Origin: Cenococcum geophilum 1.58
Taxonomy: Eukaryota > Ascomycota > Dothideomycetes > Gloniales > Gloniaceae
Direction of reading: 5' to 3'
NCBI GenBank assembly: GCA_001692895.1
Contig: KV748276.1
Location: 2,137-66,136, forward strand
DNA: 64,000 nt
The notes under the pieces are model-generated. The model was given only the letters and a program-made list of their open reading frames with translations, did not search any database and was not told the DNA's origin. The position numbers were made by a program, and so were the translations under genes. Position 1 is the first letter of the stretch, and the number at the start of each line of letters is the position of its first letter. This document shows, one piece after another, positions 1 through 10,497 of the stretch.

Positions 1-1414
1 CCCGAATCCACAGACTTATATCTACCGCCGAGCAAACAACGCAACACCTGAATAAAGAAATGGAGATAGATATCACTTCCTAAAAAGCAATTATAAGACA
101 ACACGCAAATTAAATCAAAAGCAAAATAATTATTCCAACAAGATACTAAGAACAGTTAATCGTTATTAACTAATAATAAATCACCAAAGTAATCCAGAAA
201 AAAATCTAAGTACGCTCATCAGACAACAAACTATGCCACTGAACACACCACCGCTAAGAAAAAGAATCAAGACGTTCACTTAAAAATTATACTATATATA
301 AAAAGACAACATACACTAGGACGATATAGTACAAAAGGAGAGTATAAAAGATACAGAAAATACAAACTAAGAATACTATAATGCCAAGCAGCAAAAGGGC
401 TAGGAGAGTCATAAAGGAGAGAGAACGGCAGATCCTTAAAGAAGCGGAGATAAAGTAATTAGGCCTCACATACATACAAACTAAATCTATTAAGAGAGAG
501 TTATTACTCTAACTGATATAGATATAGAAGTTAGATTATGCTTAGAGCTAGGACCTTTTAAAATTACGTAGAGATTTATCACCCGTATACCATCTAACGA
601 ATACAAGCCTAAACATAGTGTCTAAAATCACAAAAGACTCACCACTAAACTATAACCACTAAAAATACTAAGATCAAAGGAATCTAATCTAATAATAGAG
701 CTAGCAGCACTAAAACAATTAAGACTATTAGTTCTATACAACGCAGAGCACACGATATAAGGCATAAAAAGTAGGATAAAATAGTTAAGTTTTAAGATAA
801 TTAAGCTATAAGGGATAATTAAACGATGAGACATCAATATGTGATACCCAAAGTACAGAGGAAGCTTAGCCAGAGGACTAAAAGGTAGACTCCAACTATT
901 AAGACTTCACGAACCGTTAACCAACATCAAAAAGCAGAAAAAAGCAACTAGTACGACCACTTAAAGAATGACTACAATAAGCCAAAAAACACGATATAGA
1001 GAGGCTATTGACAGAGCAAAGAGAAAAATTAACGACCCACGATTAAGGACACAGAATATTAATAAAAAACAAAAAGGACCTCCCACGCGAGCGACACACT
1101 GGGAGGTACCAAGTAAAAACCGCATACTGAGCGCCGATTATAAGCAATTTGAATTACATATATTAGAGAGAGAGAGAATCATACCGACCTACAGCTTACG
1201 AATATAAAATCATTCCTCTCTTAGAGAAGCCAAGGCTTAACTTTACTTATAGGAAGAAAAACCTAGGAAAAGTCTATATTAAGTTAGTTTCAATGGTAGT
1301 AGTACTAACTATAGTAGAATGGGTTCTATCCAAAGCTTCGCAAATACGCAAGGCACTACAACCAACCCATACTATCCCACCAACAAAAGGTGGTAATTAA
1401 GGGGAACAAGTCTA
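1..1414. other. AT-rich stretch without a recognisable gene
   Basis: The plus strand is adenine-rich and broken by stops in all frames. The short open frames here (for example 968-1207 on the plus strand) have no motif that I recognise. The stretch lies next to a reverse-oriented LINE 5' end at 1415-1535, so part of it may be the mutated body of that LINE, but I could not align it to the better copies further right. Confidence 0.4.
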
Positions 1415-1535
1415 CCTCTAGCTCGCTAGGTAGGCAGAATTAGTCTTAAAGTTACGAAACCATACTAGTTTTTGGATAGTAAGATCCTTATGCGTAAGTT
1501 TGGAAGTGCGCGCCACCATTTGGTAAGGTGCATAT
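1415..1535 (-). mobile_element. fragment of a LINE 5' untranslated region, reverse orientation
   Basis: Read on the minus strand, this piece follows the 5' end of the ORF1-only LINE at 27079-29183. Shared blocks appear in the same order: a GGTAAGGT-type block, TACGCATAAG, a CTTACTATC-like block, then TAGCGAGCTAGAGGT. The order and spacing match over about 120 bp with many transitions. It therefore looks like a diverged relative of the same LINE family, inserted in minus orientation with its body running towards position 1. No duplication could be read. Confidence 0.55.
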
Positions 1536-2859
1536 ACGGTGAAGCTCACAGTCCTATGTTATTATAGCAAACATTAGAGAGTTGAAGTTTTACGATAAAA
1601 GATACCAATCACATGTACTCCTAGGACTCCAAACATTCACTACCGATACTAACCGGATACGTCCGCCTAAAACACCAATTCAGATAATTCCTATATTTCG
1701 TAAGCTCTTTAGCTAAGTACCGATATATCAGGAAAATTGCAATTAACACCTTAAAAGATATGACGAAAGAAAAATATGAATAGCTGACGTCCGCCCGACT
1801 AATGTAGATTCATTCGTAGCTCTTTAGTATATTGCCAAAATTATAGCAATTGTATAATTAATATAGACGTACGAAGTGATATAGCCGTCGTCGGCCGTAT
1901 TATTGTGTCTTTATGCCAGCTATTGTCTGTTTATAGGCGATAAGTATCGCGTATTAATATTAGATCCTTACTCCTCCTTGCCATTCTTATAATCCCCTTT
2001 ATATATAAATTAGATTATCCTTTTAACGGTGCCGAAATTAAACTTGTTAATATTTATAATATTAGTTGCCACCTCCTACCCGTTAGTTGGTTAGTTAGGG
2101 TTAATTCTACTAAATATTTAGTTAGCTTTTACCTAAAAGCCTCTATTATAGGCAGCTATAAGTATAGGAGATTAGGTGCATATAATCGCTTTATAGACTT
2201 TAAACTCTAGCCCCTAGTATATAAGTTTTAAGTTGCTATATTTCTCGCTATCTATAAGCTGCGCTAAGCTAAATGGAACACTTTTAGATAGTATATTTCT
2301 CTAGTTTTAACTACGTCTTGAGTAATGTTTAAGGGAGTGATTTGGTATTAAATAGGACGATTAAGAATAAGAACTTTACTTTATTAAATATGGCTCTAGA
2401 GCCTCTATATATATATTAAGAAGTTGTTATTAACTTCGTCTAATCTGCGACGGATTTAGCTGGTTAGTTAGAGCTTTAAACGTTAGTTACTTAACTAAGG
2501 ACTAGTATAACTTCTAAAGTTCTAGGAAGGGTAAGTAGTAGGGTATACAGCCGTAGCGCCTAGAAGTAGTTAGTGGTTATATAATAGAGGCTTAGTTAAA
2601 GGATATGTTCCTATAGCTTAGGTTAAGGCTCTATACTCCTTTAAGCTATATTAAGTAAAGTTAAATAGTATTATGTTCCTGCGTACCGGCCCGCCAATTT
2701 CACTATTCTACTTTTTCCCTAGCTATGTGCTAATATATCCTATATACCGGCCTATCTTTTATATACACCCCTATACTAACCTAATAATATTATAAGTGCC
2801 TGCTCTAACGCATGTGCAGTAAGGATTTTAACGGATTTAGCGGCTATAGCTTTAGTTCT
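1536..2859. other. mutated AT-rich DNA, nothing recognised
   Basis: No open frame, RNA gene or terminal repeat could be supported. The sequence is rich in TA dinucleotides, as expected of RIP-affected DNA. Confidence 0.5.
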
Positions 2860-3430
2860 ATAAGCTAGGAGGTTATAGGAGCTAGGGGCTTATAGGAGCT
2901 AGGGGATCCTACAAGCTAGGTAATTATATAAGTAAAGTAGTTTAACCTAGCGCCCTTTAATTAATGCCTAGTGTGTAAATAGGGTATTAATAGGTTTAAT
3001 AACTTCGGCTTTAATTGTGCGAGCTAGATGCTTATAGGAGCTGGTCAATCCTATAAGCTAGGTGATCGTATAAATATAATGCTCGTGGGAGCTAGGCAAT
3101 CCTATAAGCTAGGTAATCGTGCGAGCTGGGCGATTATGCGAACTGGGTGATCGTGCGAGCTAGATGCTTGTGGGAGCTAGCCGATCCCATAAGCTAGGTA
3201 ATTGTGCGAGCTAGGTGACCGTGCGAGTATAGTGCTTGTGGGAGCTAGGCAATCCTGCAAGCTAGGTAATTGTGTGAGCTAGGCGATTGTGCGAACTGGG
3301 TAATTGTGCGAGCTAGGTAATTGTGTAAGCTAGGTAATTATATAAGCTAGGCGATCGTGCAAGCAGAGTGATTATATAAGTAGGGTAATCTAACCTAGCG
3401 CCCTCTATTAACGCCTAGTATGTAAATAAA
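2860..3430. repeat. 17-bp minisatellite bracketed by a direct repeat
   Basis: Many degenerate units of about 17 bp of the type GTGCGAGCTAGGTAATC run from about 3019 to 3395, with smaller related units (GGAGCTAGGGGCTTATA) from 2860. A segment containing AACCTAGCGCCCT and GCCTAGTGTGTAAATA occurs just left of the main block (about 2926-2983) and again just right of it (about 3374-3428). The whole therefore looks like an amplified block between two copies of one flank. Units differ mostly by transitions. Confidence 0.75.
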
Positions 3431-5367
3431 AAGCAAATGTTAGGAAAATACTAGAACTATAAAAAAGAGAAATATATAAGTCCCAGATCTAGAAATATTA
3501 AAGAAGTTCCTATATAAAGACCCCTTATATATACTTAGAGAAGTTCCTATATAAATAGCCCTATAAGCGTAGCTATAAGTTTAACCCCTCTCGCGTAACC
3601 TAACCACCCTTCCCTATTATACCGGAATAGATAAATAACCGCTATATACTATAAGCAGAGAAATAATTTAAACAAAAAGAAAATACAATAAAAAAATATG
3701 TTTATATCCTTAAGATATAAATCTATAAGTACTATAGTCTTAAATATAACTAATAGTTGCTAAGGTAGTATGCGTCCTAGGTTTATAAGAAATTTAAAAA
3801 ATCCTAGGTTATTAGCATAGATTTTCCTTTTATTATCGCTTTTAAGGTAGTGAATAAATTTATCTAAGTAAAAGCATAAATTATCGCAAATGCTTTATAG
3901 CTTGCTATAAGTCAAGCGGGCAGAGACTTTAGTAGGAATAGTAAAATTTTATTTTATTTCGCGATAGGTTAAACAAAAAGTGGCTAAAGTTTTAACCCTT
4001 TTACTAGCTTTTATTAGAAATCTTCTTTATATTTATATCCTATACTTATAGATTTAAGACTATAAAGCTAAGGCCACTGTATCTAACCGTCGCTTATATA
4101 GCCTTATTGCTCGATATCTCTTTATTGCTATTTACCCCTATTTCTTAATCTTTAGTGCTAAAACCATTTTCTCCGTTATATAATATCTCTGCGTCCTATT
4201 CTTAATCCTTATTATTAAAGTCACTTTCCTAACTAGCTAACGCCTCTATGTTGCCGTTATCTCTAAAGTCGGTTTTTCTATCTATAAACGCCTACTTACT
4301 AGCTAATAATTTAGGGACGCTACGCTTGTAGGTACTTAGGTTTGCGGATACTACTTAAGGAGAAATTGTAGTTAATATTGTTAGGATATATAATAAGCTT
4401 ATAGACCTCTAAGTATTGGCTACTTAGCGCTTTAAGTAAAAGATCTCCCCTAACGTAAGGCAGATTAATAGGAGTTGATTACCGCCTATATAAGGCGGAG
4501 CGCTTATAAAGGGCTTAGCCAGAATGGTAATTAAACCACCCTAAAGGTATTAATAGCTCCTTTGCTATAGATGGGGGGTTAATATATAAGATTAACTAGC
4601 TAGGATAAGTCTACTATTTAGGCAGTGTCTTGCCCCGGGAAGGATAGGCGTTGGAAGTAGATTATATAATACTATTCCTGCTAAAAGAGGCGTTATTAGG
4701 GGTTATTATTAACTTCTAATTCTAGTTTATAACTTTATATAAACGCTTCTAAACCCTACTAAGGTATGCGGCGTCTATTGGAGATTGTTAGCTATTTAAG
4801 TTTAGCAGCAGCTTAGCTAATAGCTACCCCTAATAATGCCTTACTTATAGATCACTTTAGGCACCTATAGTTTTGGGCGCAGACAATACGTAAGCTAAGA
4901 GTAATTATAGCTACTAAATATTGTATTACAGATACTATATAAAGTGGAAAAGGGCGGCTAGTATACTCCGCCTTTCCCTTCTGCCTTCTATCCTAACTCC
5001 GCCCTAAGAGAGAAATAGAATATAAACGTTGTGCTCCTAATTTTTATATGCTATTAATTTAACTTACCTTTAAATTTGACCTCTTAACTATATATCCCTT
5101 AATATCCCTATAAGAATACCAGATATTATATATATTACCTTAACTAAGCTTAGATATGTTACTAATATAACCTATAAGTCCTTAATCGGTACTTATAAAA
5201 ATATTACAATATGCTATCGCCCTAAAGATAATATACCTATTTATTAACTTGCTAGAAACCTTAAATTATCCTAAAATCGCATTAATAATAAAGATATAGC
5301 ATCTACTAGTAGGGAGAAGAAATAATTATAGCTTTTTAACCCTATGCAGAAACAGATACCTTATATA
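3431..5367. other. mutated AT-rich DNA, nothing recognised
   Basis: All frames are closed at short intervals. I see no terminal repeats or familiar protein motif. It ends at the TA target of a MITE. Confidence 0.45.
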
Positions 5368-5869
5368 CAGTGATGTGCACGACCAGCTTCCACCCCCCCT
5401 TTAAGCGAGCGCTGCGAGATTTTAAATTCGCTTCGGTACGCGGGCTCGCTAAATCGCCACCAACTGTATATAGTAATTGTAGCGAACGCATGTGCCTGCA
5501 CGCAAGGACCCTTTTTAGTTGCCCTGGAGAATCGCCTTAGTTGGCCAGGAGAACCAAACTGAGGACGCACGCGCCCTCCCATCCCCCTTAACTGCCCCCC
5601 CCCGCTATGGCCGCCAAAACGCGAATACAAAGCTGTTCCTGCAATTGCCGATGAGATTTAGTAATATTATATGGGCGAAGACCTTACGATATTTAATAAA
5701 GATCGCGACACTGCGGAGGAAGGCCGATCGCGAAGTCTGCCAGAAGTAAAGTTCTTGCAGCCAAGCATGGGCGTTCGCTACAATTTCTAGCGAGCCCGCG
5801 TACTGCGAATTTTAAAATCTCGCAGCGCTCGCTTAAAGGGGGGGTGGAAGCTGGTCGTGCACATCGCTG
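5368..5869. mobile_element. MITE with long terminal inverted repeats and TA duplication
   Basis: The left end (from 5368, CAGTGATGTGCACGACCAG) is repeated in inverse at the right end (CAGCGATGTGCACGACCAG on the minus strand). The inverted repeats run about 85-90 bp each and differ by few bases. A TA dinucleotide flanks both sides (5366-5367 and 5870-5871). TA targets and CAG-type ends are usual for Tc1/mariner (pogo/Fot1-like) elements, so this is most likely a 502-bp non-autonomous member. It is much less AT-rich than its surroundings, so it probably arrived after the surrounding DNA had been mutated. Open frames inside it (plus 5519-5749, minus 5361-5630) show no transposase motif. Confidence 0.85.
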
Positions 5870-5871
5870 TA

Positions 5872-7833
5872 CCTACTTAAACACCTAATAAGGTTAACTC
5901 TTATAAAATCGATGATAATACGGAGGGTAATATATAAGAGGATACGGAAATATATACTAATTACCTTAAGAGCCTAGAAGGCCGCAGTAAAACTAAAATA
6001 GTCTTACCTAAGCTAATAAAGAGCTATGGCGAGGCTAAAATAGATTTACCTTAACTAAAAGAGGGCCATATTAAAGGTTTACCAGTACCTCTAGGTATGT
6101 TTATAAAACACCTATATATTTTTTAGTAATACTAATAGTTAAGTAGAGAATAGTTTAGCTAATTATATAAACTTCCTTAGAGATATATCTCCCCTAACTA
6201 AAGTATTAACAATTTTTAATGCTACAATTTTAGACGGATAACTAAAGTATCTCTTATTATAGTTGTTAACTTGCTATATAATAGAGGACTTAAAGCGTCT
6301 CCAAAACCCTAAATATAGATTAGTTGTATCTATATATAGTCCTATTGTAGTAGTATACTAGTATCCTACCTAGGTTTTACCCGCGGGTATACCGTATAAG
6401 AAACTTATATTATACTATACTAAGAACCTATATTACCTCTGTTATTATGCTAGGATATATAAACCGCTTAAAGATATTATAATAGAGATAGCTTAAAAGG
6501 GTAAACTATATAAGCAAAGAGACTAACTAGGAGAGGCGCTAGATAATTATTTAGATCTATTAAGGAGAGGGACACGTAAAAGAAAGGTGGATTATACCGT
6601 AGATAGAGCCTCCAAGAAGCCAAAGAAATGAGAAATTTCTTATAAGAAAAGATTTTTTGTAATTACGTTCTTATTTTCTGGCGTTAAGAATTAAGGCGCT
6701 AATTAGGATTTCTTTAGCTTGGCATTGTTTTTCTATCTAGTTACTTCCATATTAAGAGTATCTCGTTATTATTTGTATGTATATTAAATTAAAGTTAAGA
6801 ACTTACTTATAGTAAAGTCCTCCACCTTTATATATTTGGTAGCGATAAGTCAGCCGCCCTATAACTCACTTAGTCCTCTATAAAGAATTAAAGTTAAGGT
6901 ATTAAAGTCTTTAGCGTTTTTATAGGTAACTAGGGTGCGGGTTAACTCTGAATTTTATATTAATAAGATAGGAATGTTAAGAATAAATATAGGATATCTC
7001 TCTTAATATTAGCCTAAGTTGTAACTCTAAAAATAGGATTTTATTTTAAAAACTAGATCTAATTCTAAAGACTCTATTTTATCCTAATTTTAAGCTAAAC
7101 GTACTAAATATAGCTAAAAGGGTATAGCGTTAAGCCAAGCGGTTTAACGGTCTTAGAAGAGAGGAGCTATTTTTAGTTATAGCTTAAGTTATAATTTTAG
7201 GAACGGAATCTAATTCTAAAACTAAGATTTTAATTTGGGTTTATAAAGTAGACTAATTAACTACTATAAAAAGGGCGTGATTCTGAAAAAGGATCCGGTT
7301 CTAAAAACTAGATCTTAGTTACGGGAAATAGGTTAATTAAGCGCTATAAAATAGGGTTGGCTATATCTGTATTTAGTATATTAGGTTTAGCTTATTTTAG
7401 GACTAGCTATGTAATTAATTATAGGTGCTTGCATAACCAACCCAATAATTAACCCGCTATTACTAGCTATACCTTACCTGGCGCCTTTTAGCATCACTAT
7501 ATTAAAGCCTTACTCTATTTAAGCCTTACGCGTTACGGAATAAACTAAAAGCTAATAACTATAATTACTAATAAATACTGCCTATAACTTTCTAATAATA
7601 CCAGAACCCTATATACGCACTATATTTTTAACCTATATAACTAGGACTGCAAACAATATTCCTATACTTTAGGTTATTATAGCTTAGTATTTAACTAAGC
7701 CCCGCGAAGCCTTAGTCTAAGCTATATTAGATTGGCTTAACTTTTCTATANNTAACCTTTAAATCCTCCTNACNTTCCGCTCGNACCTTACTTCCTCCCT
7801 TATACTTTCCTCTCTCGCTATTCCCTTGTTTTA
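5872..7833. other. mutated AT-rich DNA, possible coding remnant near 6400-6630
   Basis: On the plus strand around 6400-6630 one frame gives a protein-like stretch ending in a basic tail of the kind RKRKVDY...KKPKK, which looks like a nuclear localisation signal, with stops inside. I could not assign a family. The rest (6660-7833) shows nothing beyond RIP-like composition and a short run of ambiguous bases near 7751-7785. Confidence 0.3.
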
Positions 7834-8151
7834 AGACGCGCCCAAATCAAAAATAATTGATTTTCCAACCTTTAAGACCTAATTCCTACTACCTAGCGAG
7901 CTAGAGGTGGATTTATTTGTCGTTTTACCCTCTTTTCCCAACAGAAAATTTTCTCTAAGGGTGGCCCTAGCTTATAAGCGAGGCACGGACGGGAATACCA
8001 AAACTACTACTACTACCACCAATACCAAAACTGCAAAATAGGAGCTAGTTTTTCTACTACCTTTTAGCCTAATCTCCCCAGAAATCTTCTAGTAGGATTA
8101 GTAAGGAAAAAGGGTATAAGGATAGTAAAAACTAGGGAGCCTTCCTATAAG

Positions 8152-9723
8152 ATGCCGAAGCCTANTAGGCATAAAAAAAAANAACAACCTNCTATAGAAA
8201 TAAGTNACAATNAGTCTACNTTCACTTTCTCTGCCCCTTNTCCTTCTCCTGGCCTATTTGGGACAGGAGAAAAAAGAGGACATCCTTAGTCTTCTACCGA
8301 AAAAGAAAACCAAAAACCTGCAAAAAAGACAATAAAACTNATGACTTTTACGGCTGGTATACCTAGTATATCCTTCCCTCCCCTTTCTCTAAAACAACAC
8401 CTATAAAAGGCCTTAGAAAGCCTAACCCAGGCCTATAAAGGGCTAGAAGAAGAAGAAGAAGAAGAAGAAGAAGAAAAAGAACAAGTTAAACAGCTAGAGG
8501 ACTATATACGCAGTATCTGTTACGGCACCGTAACGGATCTAGTCAGGGGGCTCGCTTGAGCCTTGGCATATGTATATAGACGTGTCCTTTTCCACCTTCT
8601 GCTCCTCATCTTGATATCCGGGTCCATAGACATTCCAATTGTACAGGCTTGCATACGTTCTAAACGGCGCTCGTGCCTCGATTGACTGAGTCGCTGTGAC
8701 AGTATCCTAGTAGGAGAAAATCCCTTTATAAAAGGGAAAGAAAAGACAAAAGAAGTCCTAAAAGGACTAGTCGAAGAAGTAAGAGCTCTCTGTAAGGAGG
8801 TGGCCCCTACTAAAGAAACCTACGCAGAGAGGCTAAAGAAGGACCTCCCTTCTTTATCCTTACTACCTTCCTTATCACTACCTTCTCTTACCCCTTCTAC
8901 TTCTACTAGAAGTAAGAAAAAGCAGCTACAAGAAAGAAAGCTAGTCCTAGTTACAAACGAAAAGGACTAACCCCTAGATACCTTCTCTATACGAAATAAA
9001 GTCAATCAACTATTTGCATCAAAATTGCAAGTAAAAAAAGCCAGTTTTAGCATCGATAGCTAGAACAAAAGGAAAACAAAATATTCTCTTACAACTATAG
9101 AAGAGTATAATGCAGATTTCTTAGTCAAATATAAGGATATCTGGCATAACTGCTTTACCTTTTAAAGAGAATAAAAACTAGAATCTTGGGTTCAAATTAT
9201 AGCCTACGGGGTTCCTACCCTACCTTTCCTAGGAGAAGGAGGCTCTAAGCTCCTAAAGGAAGAAATTGAGACCTTTAATTCTATAAGGGTATAAGGACTA
9301 CCTAGATGGATCTTATCTAGTGAAAAAAGACACAATCTATAGACCAGATTTAGCTCTATAGTTTTTACTATAGAGAACGAAGAAAAAAGACAAGAAATCC
9401 TTAAGCAAAAAGAGATATCAATTGCAGGTACAGCTACTAAGGTAGTAAAATACCTCGAAGTCTCTCCTACTACGCAGTGTACGAGCTGCCAAAAATTTGG
9501 CTATATAGGAGATAGGTGCTCTACTAGGGCCTACAGATACTGTGCAGCTGTATATTTATCTAAAGACCATTCCTATTCTACCTGTATAATAACAGGCAAG
9601 CCTTGCCAGCATACCACCCCTCTTTGCATTAATTGTAAAGGAAAACACTTTGCTAATAGTAAAGACTGTGAGACTCTTAAAGCAGCTAAACTAGTACGCG
9701 AAGAAGATTTTATAGAAGAATAA
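8152..9723 (+). pseudogene. LINE ORF1 (gag-like, zinc knuckle) remnant, copy A
   Basis: The start is chosen at the ATG that begins M-P-K-P in both copies. The remnant has a Glu-rich run encoded by a GAA/GAG microsatellite (about 8447-8477), a segment rich in Lys and Glu, and near the end three Cys-rich knuckles. The first knuckle reads CTSCQKFGYIGDRC, where the usual His is Tyr; copy B keeps His. The last reads CINCKGKHFANSKDC. Such knuckles bind the element RNA in LINE ribonucleoproteins. The frame from the first knuckle to the stop at 9721 is continuous, but earlier parts hold stops, ambiguous bases and a 184-bp LTR insertion. It cannot be functional. Confidence 0.75.
8518..8701. repeat. 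solo LTR of an unassigned LTR retrotransposon, inside LINE copy A
   Basis: The insert starts TGTTACGG, ends GTGACA and is flanked by GTATC on both sides (8513-8517 and 8702-8706). LINE copy B has the uninterrupted sequence at the matching place. It opens with a small palindrome (TTACGGCACCGTAA). Its composition is balanced, unlike the mutated LINE around it, so it is younger. No internal part remains and no other copy is seen in the window. Confidence 0.8.
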
Positions 9724-10082
9724 AACAGATAGGATTCTAGAAGGAGGCAACTCCTACTAGGCTCTTAAAAAGATATTAGAGAGCAAAAGGATAGAAATAA
9801 ATTGTAGAAGGACAGGGACAGGTGTTAGGATTTCCTATAGTTTTTCCTACTGTTTTCTTATTCCCTAGTAGTTGCAGTACCTTAGTATTTTATTAAGGAG
9901 CTATATACCCTTAGGGGTTTATAAACTACTAGGACATAGCTACTAGTATATATTAAGCTGCCTAGAAAGGATTCATGTATATAGAACTATAGCGCCATAG
10001 CCTAGAGGCTGTATGCGCAGTATTGTATGTAGTATAATACAACGGACCTAAAAAAAAAAAAAAAAAAAAAAAAGACGCGCCC

Positions 10083-10497
10083 GATATATATTTAACCTCC
10101 CTACACTTATTTACTTCTCTACTATTATACCATCCTTATATACTGGTCTCTTTAATCCCCCCTTACCTACCTACCCGCCTACTACGTTGGCCCTCCTAAC
10201 GTAGCTCTTAGCGCGCCCGCCCGTAATAGCAAATCTCTTTAAATTAAAAATAAAGCCTATTAGGGAAGGGCTAAATAACTTTCGCGATTTATTTAACTTA
10301 ACTTATTAGGATCTGGGCATCCCTAGCTCTTTAGACTTATTACACTAGATAGGTAATAAAGGTAACTATTAATAGACCTATTATAAGTTTTTATCTAACG
10401 CCTATAGGACTAAAGGATATTTTGCTTAATCTAATACTTACTCTATAAAGCCTTTGTAACCGACTACCGACACTGTACTGAGACACAAGATCACCGC
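10083..10497. other. region upstream of the FunK1 pseudogene
   Basis: No recognisable coding sequence. It may hold the decayed 5' end or promoter of the kinase gene that follows, but nothing in it shows this directly. Confidence 0.35.

Larger units (their letters stand above)
7844..10072 (+). mobile_element. ORF1-only LINE derivative, copy A
   Basis: This copy starts at 7844 and ends in a run of 23 A (10050-10072). A 10-bp duplication AGACGCGCCC flanks it (7834-7843 and 10073-10082), the mark of target-primed insertion. In order it holds a 5' leader, an ORF1 remnant with zinc knuckles, only the last few codons of ORF2, and a 3' end identical in kind to the LINE fragment at 35472-36285. It lacks reverse transcriptase. 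Copy B at 27079 begins about 70 bp further upstream, so copy A is slightly 5'-truncated. A solo LTR (8518-8701) sits in its ORF1. Confidence 0.85.

Noticed and set aside
287-1207. Short open frames (minus 287-475, minus 628-837, plus 968-1207) as genes
   Set aside because: No motif, no flanking signals, low-complexity hydrophobic or basic composition and no support from a repeat copy.
2860-3430. CRISPR-like array
   Set aside because: Units are contiguous and degenerate with no unique spacers; the composition is that of a eukaryotic minisatellite.
5361-5749. Open frames inside and overlapping the MITE as a captured gene or transposase
   Set aside because: They overlap on opposite strands, one runs through the inverted repeat itself, and neither shows a transposase or other motif.
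10050-10072. Poly-A run as evidence of a processed host gene copy
   Set aside because: The tail belongs to the LINE 3' end, which is shared with two other copies in the window.
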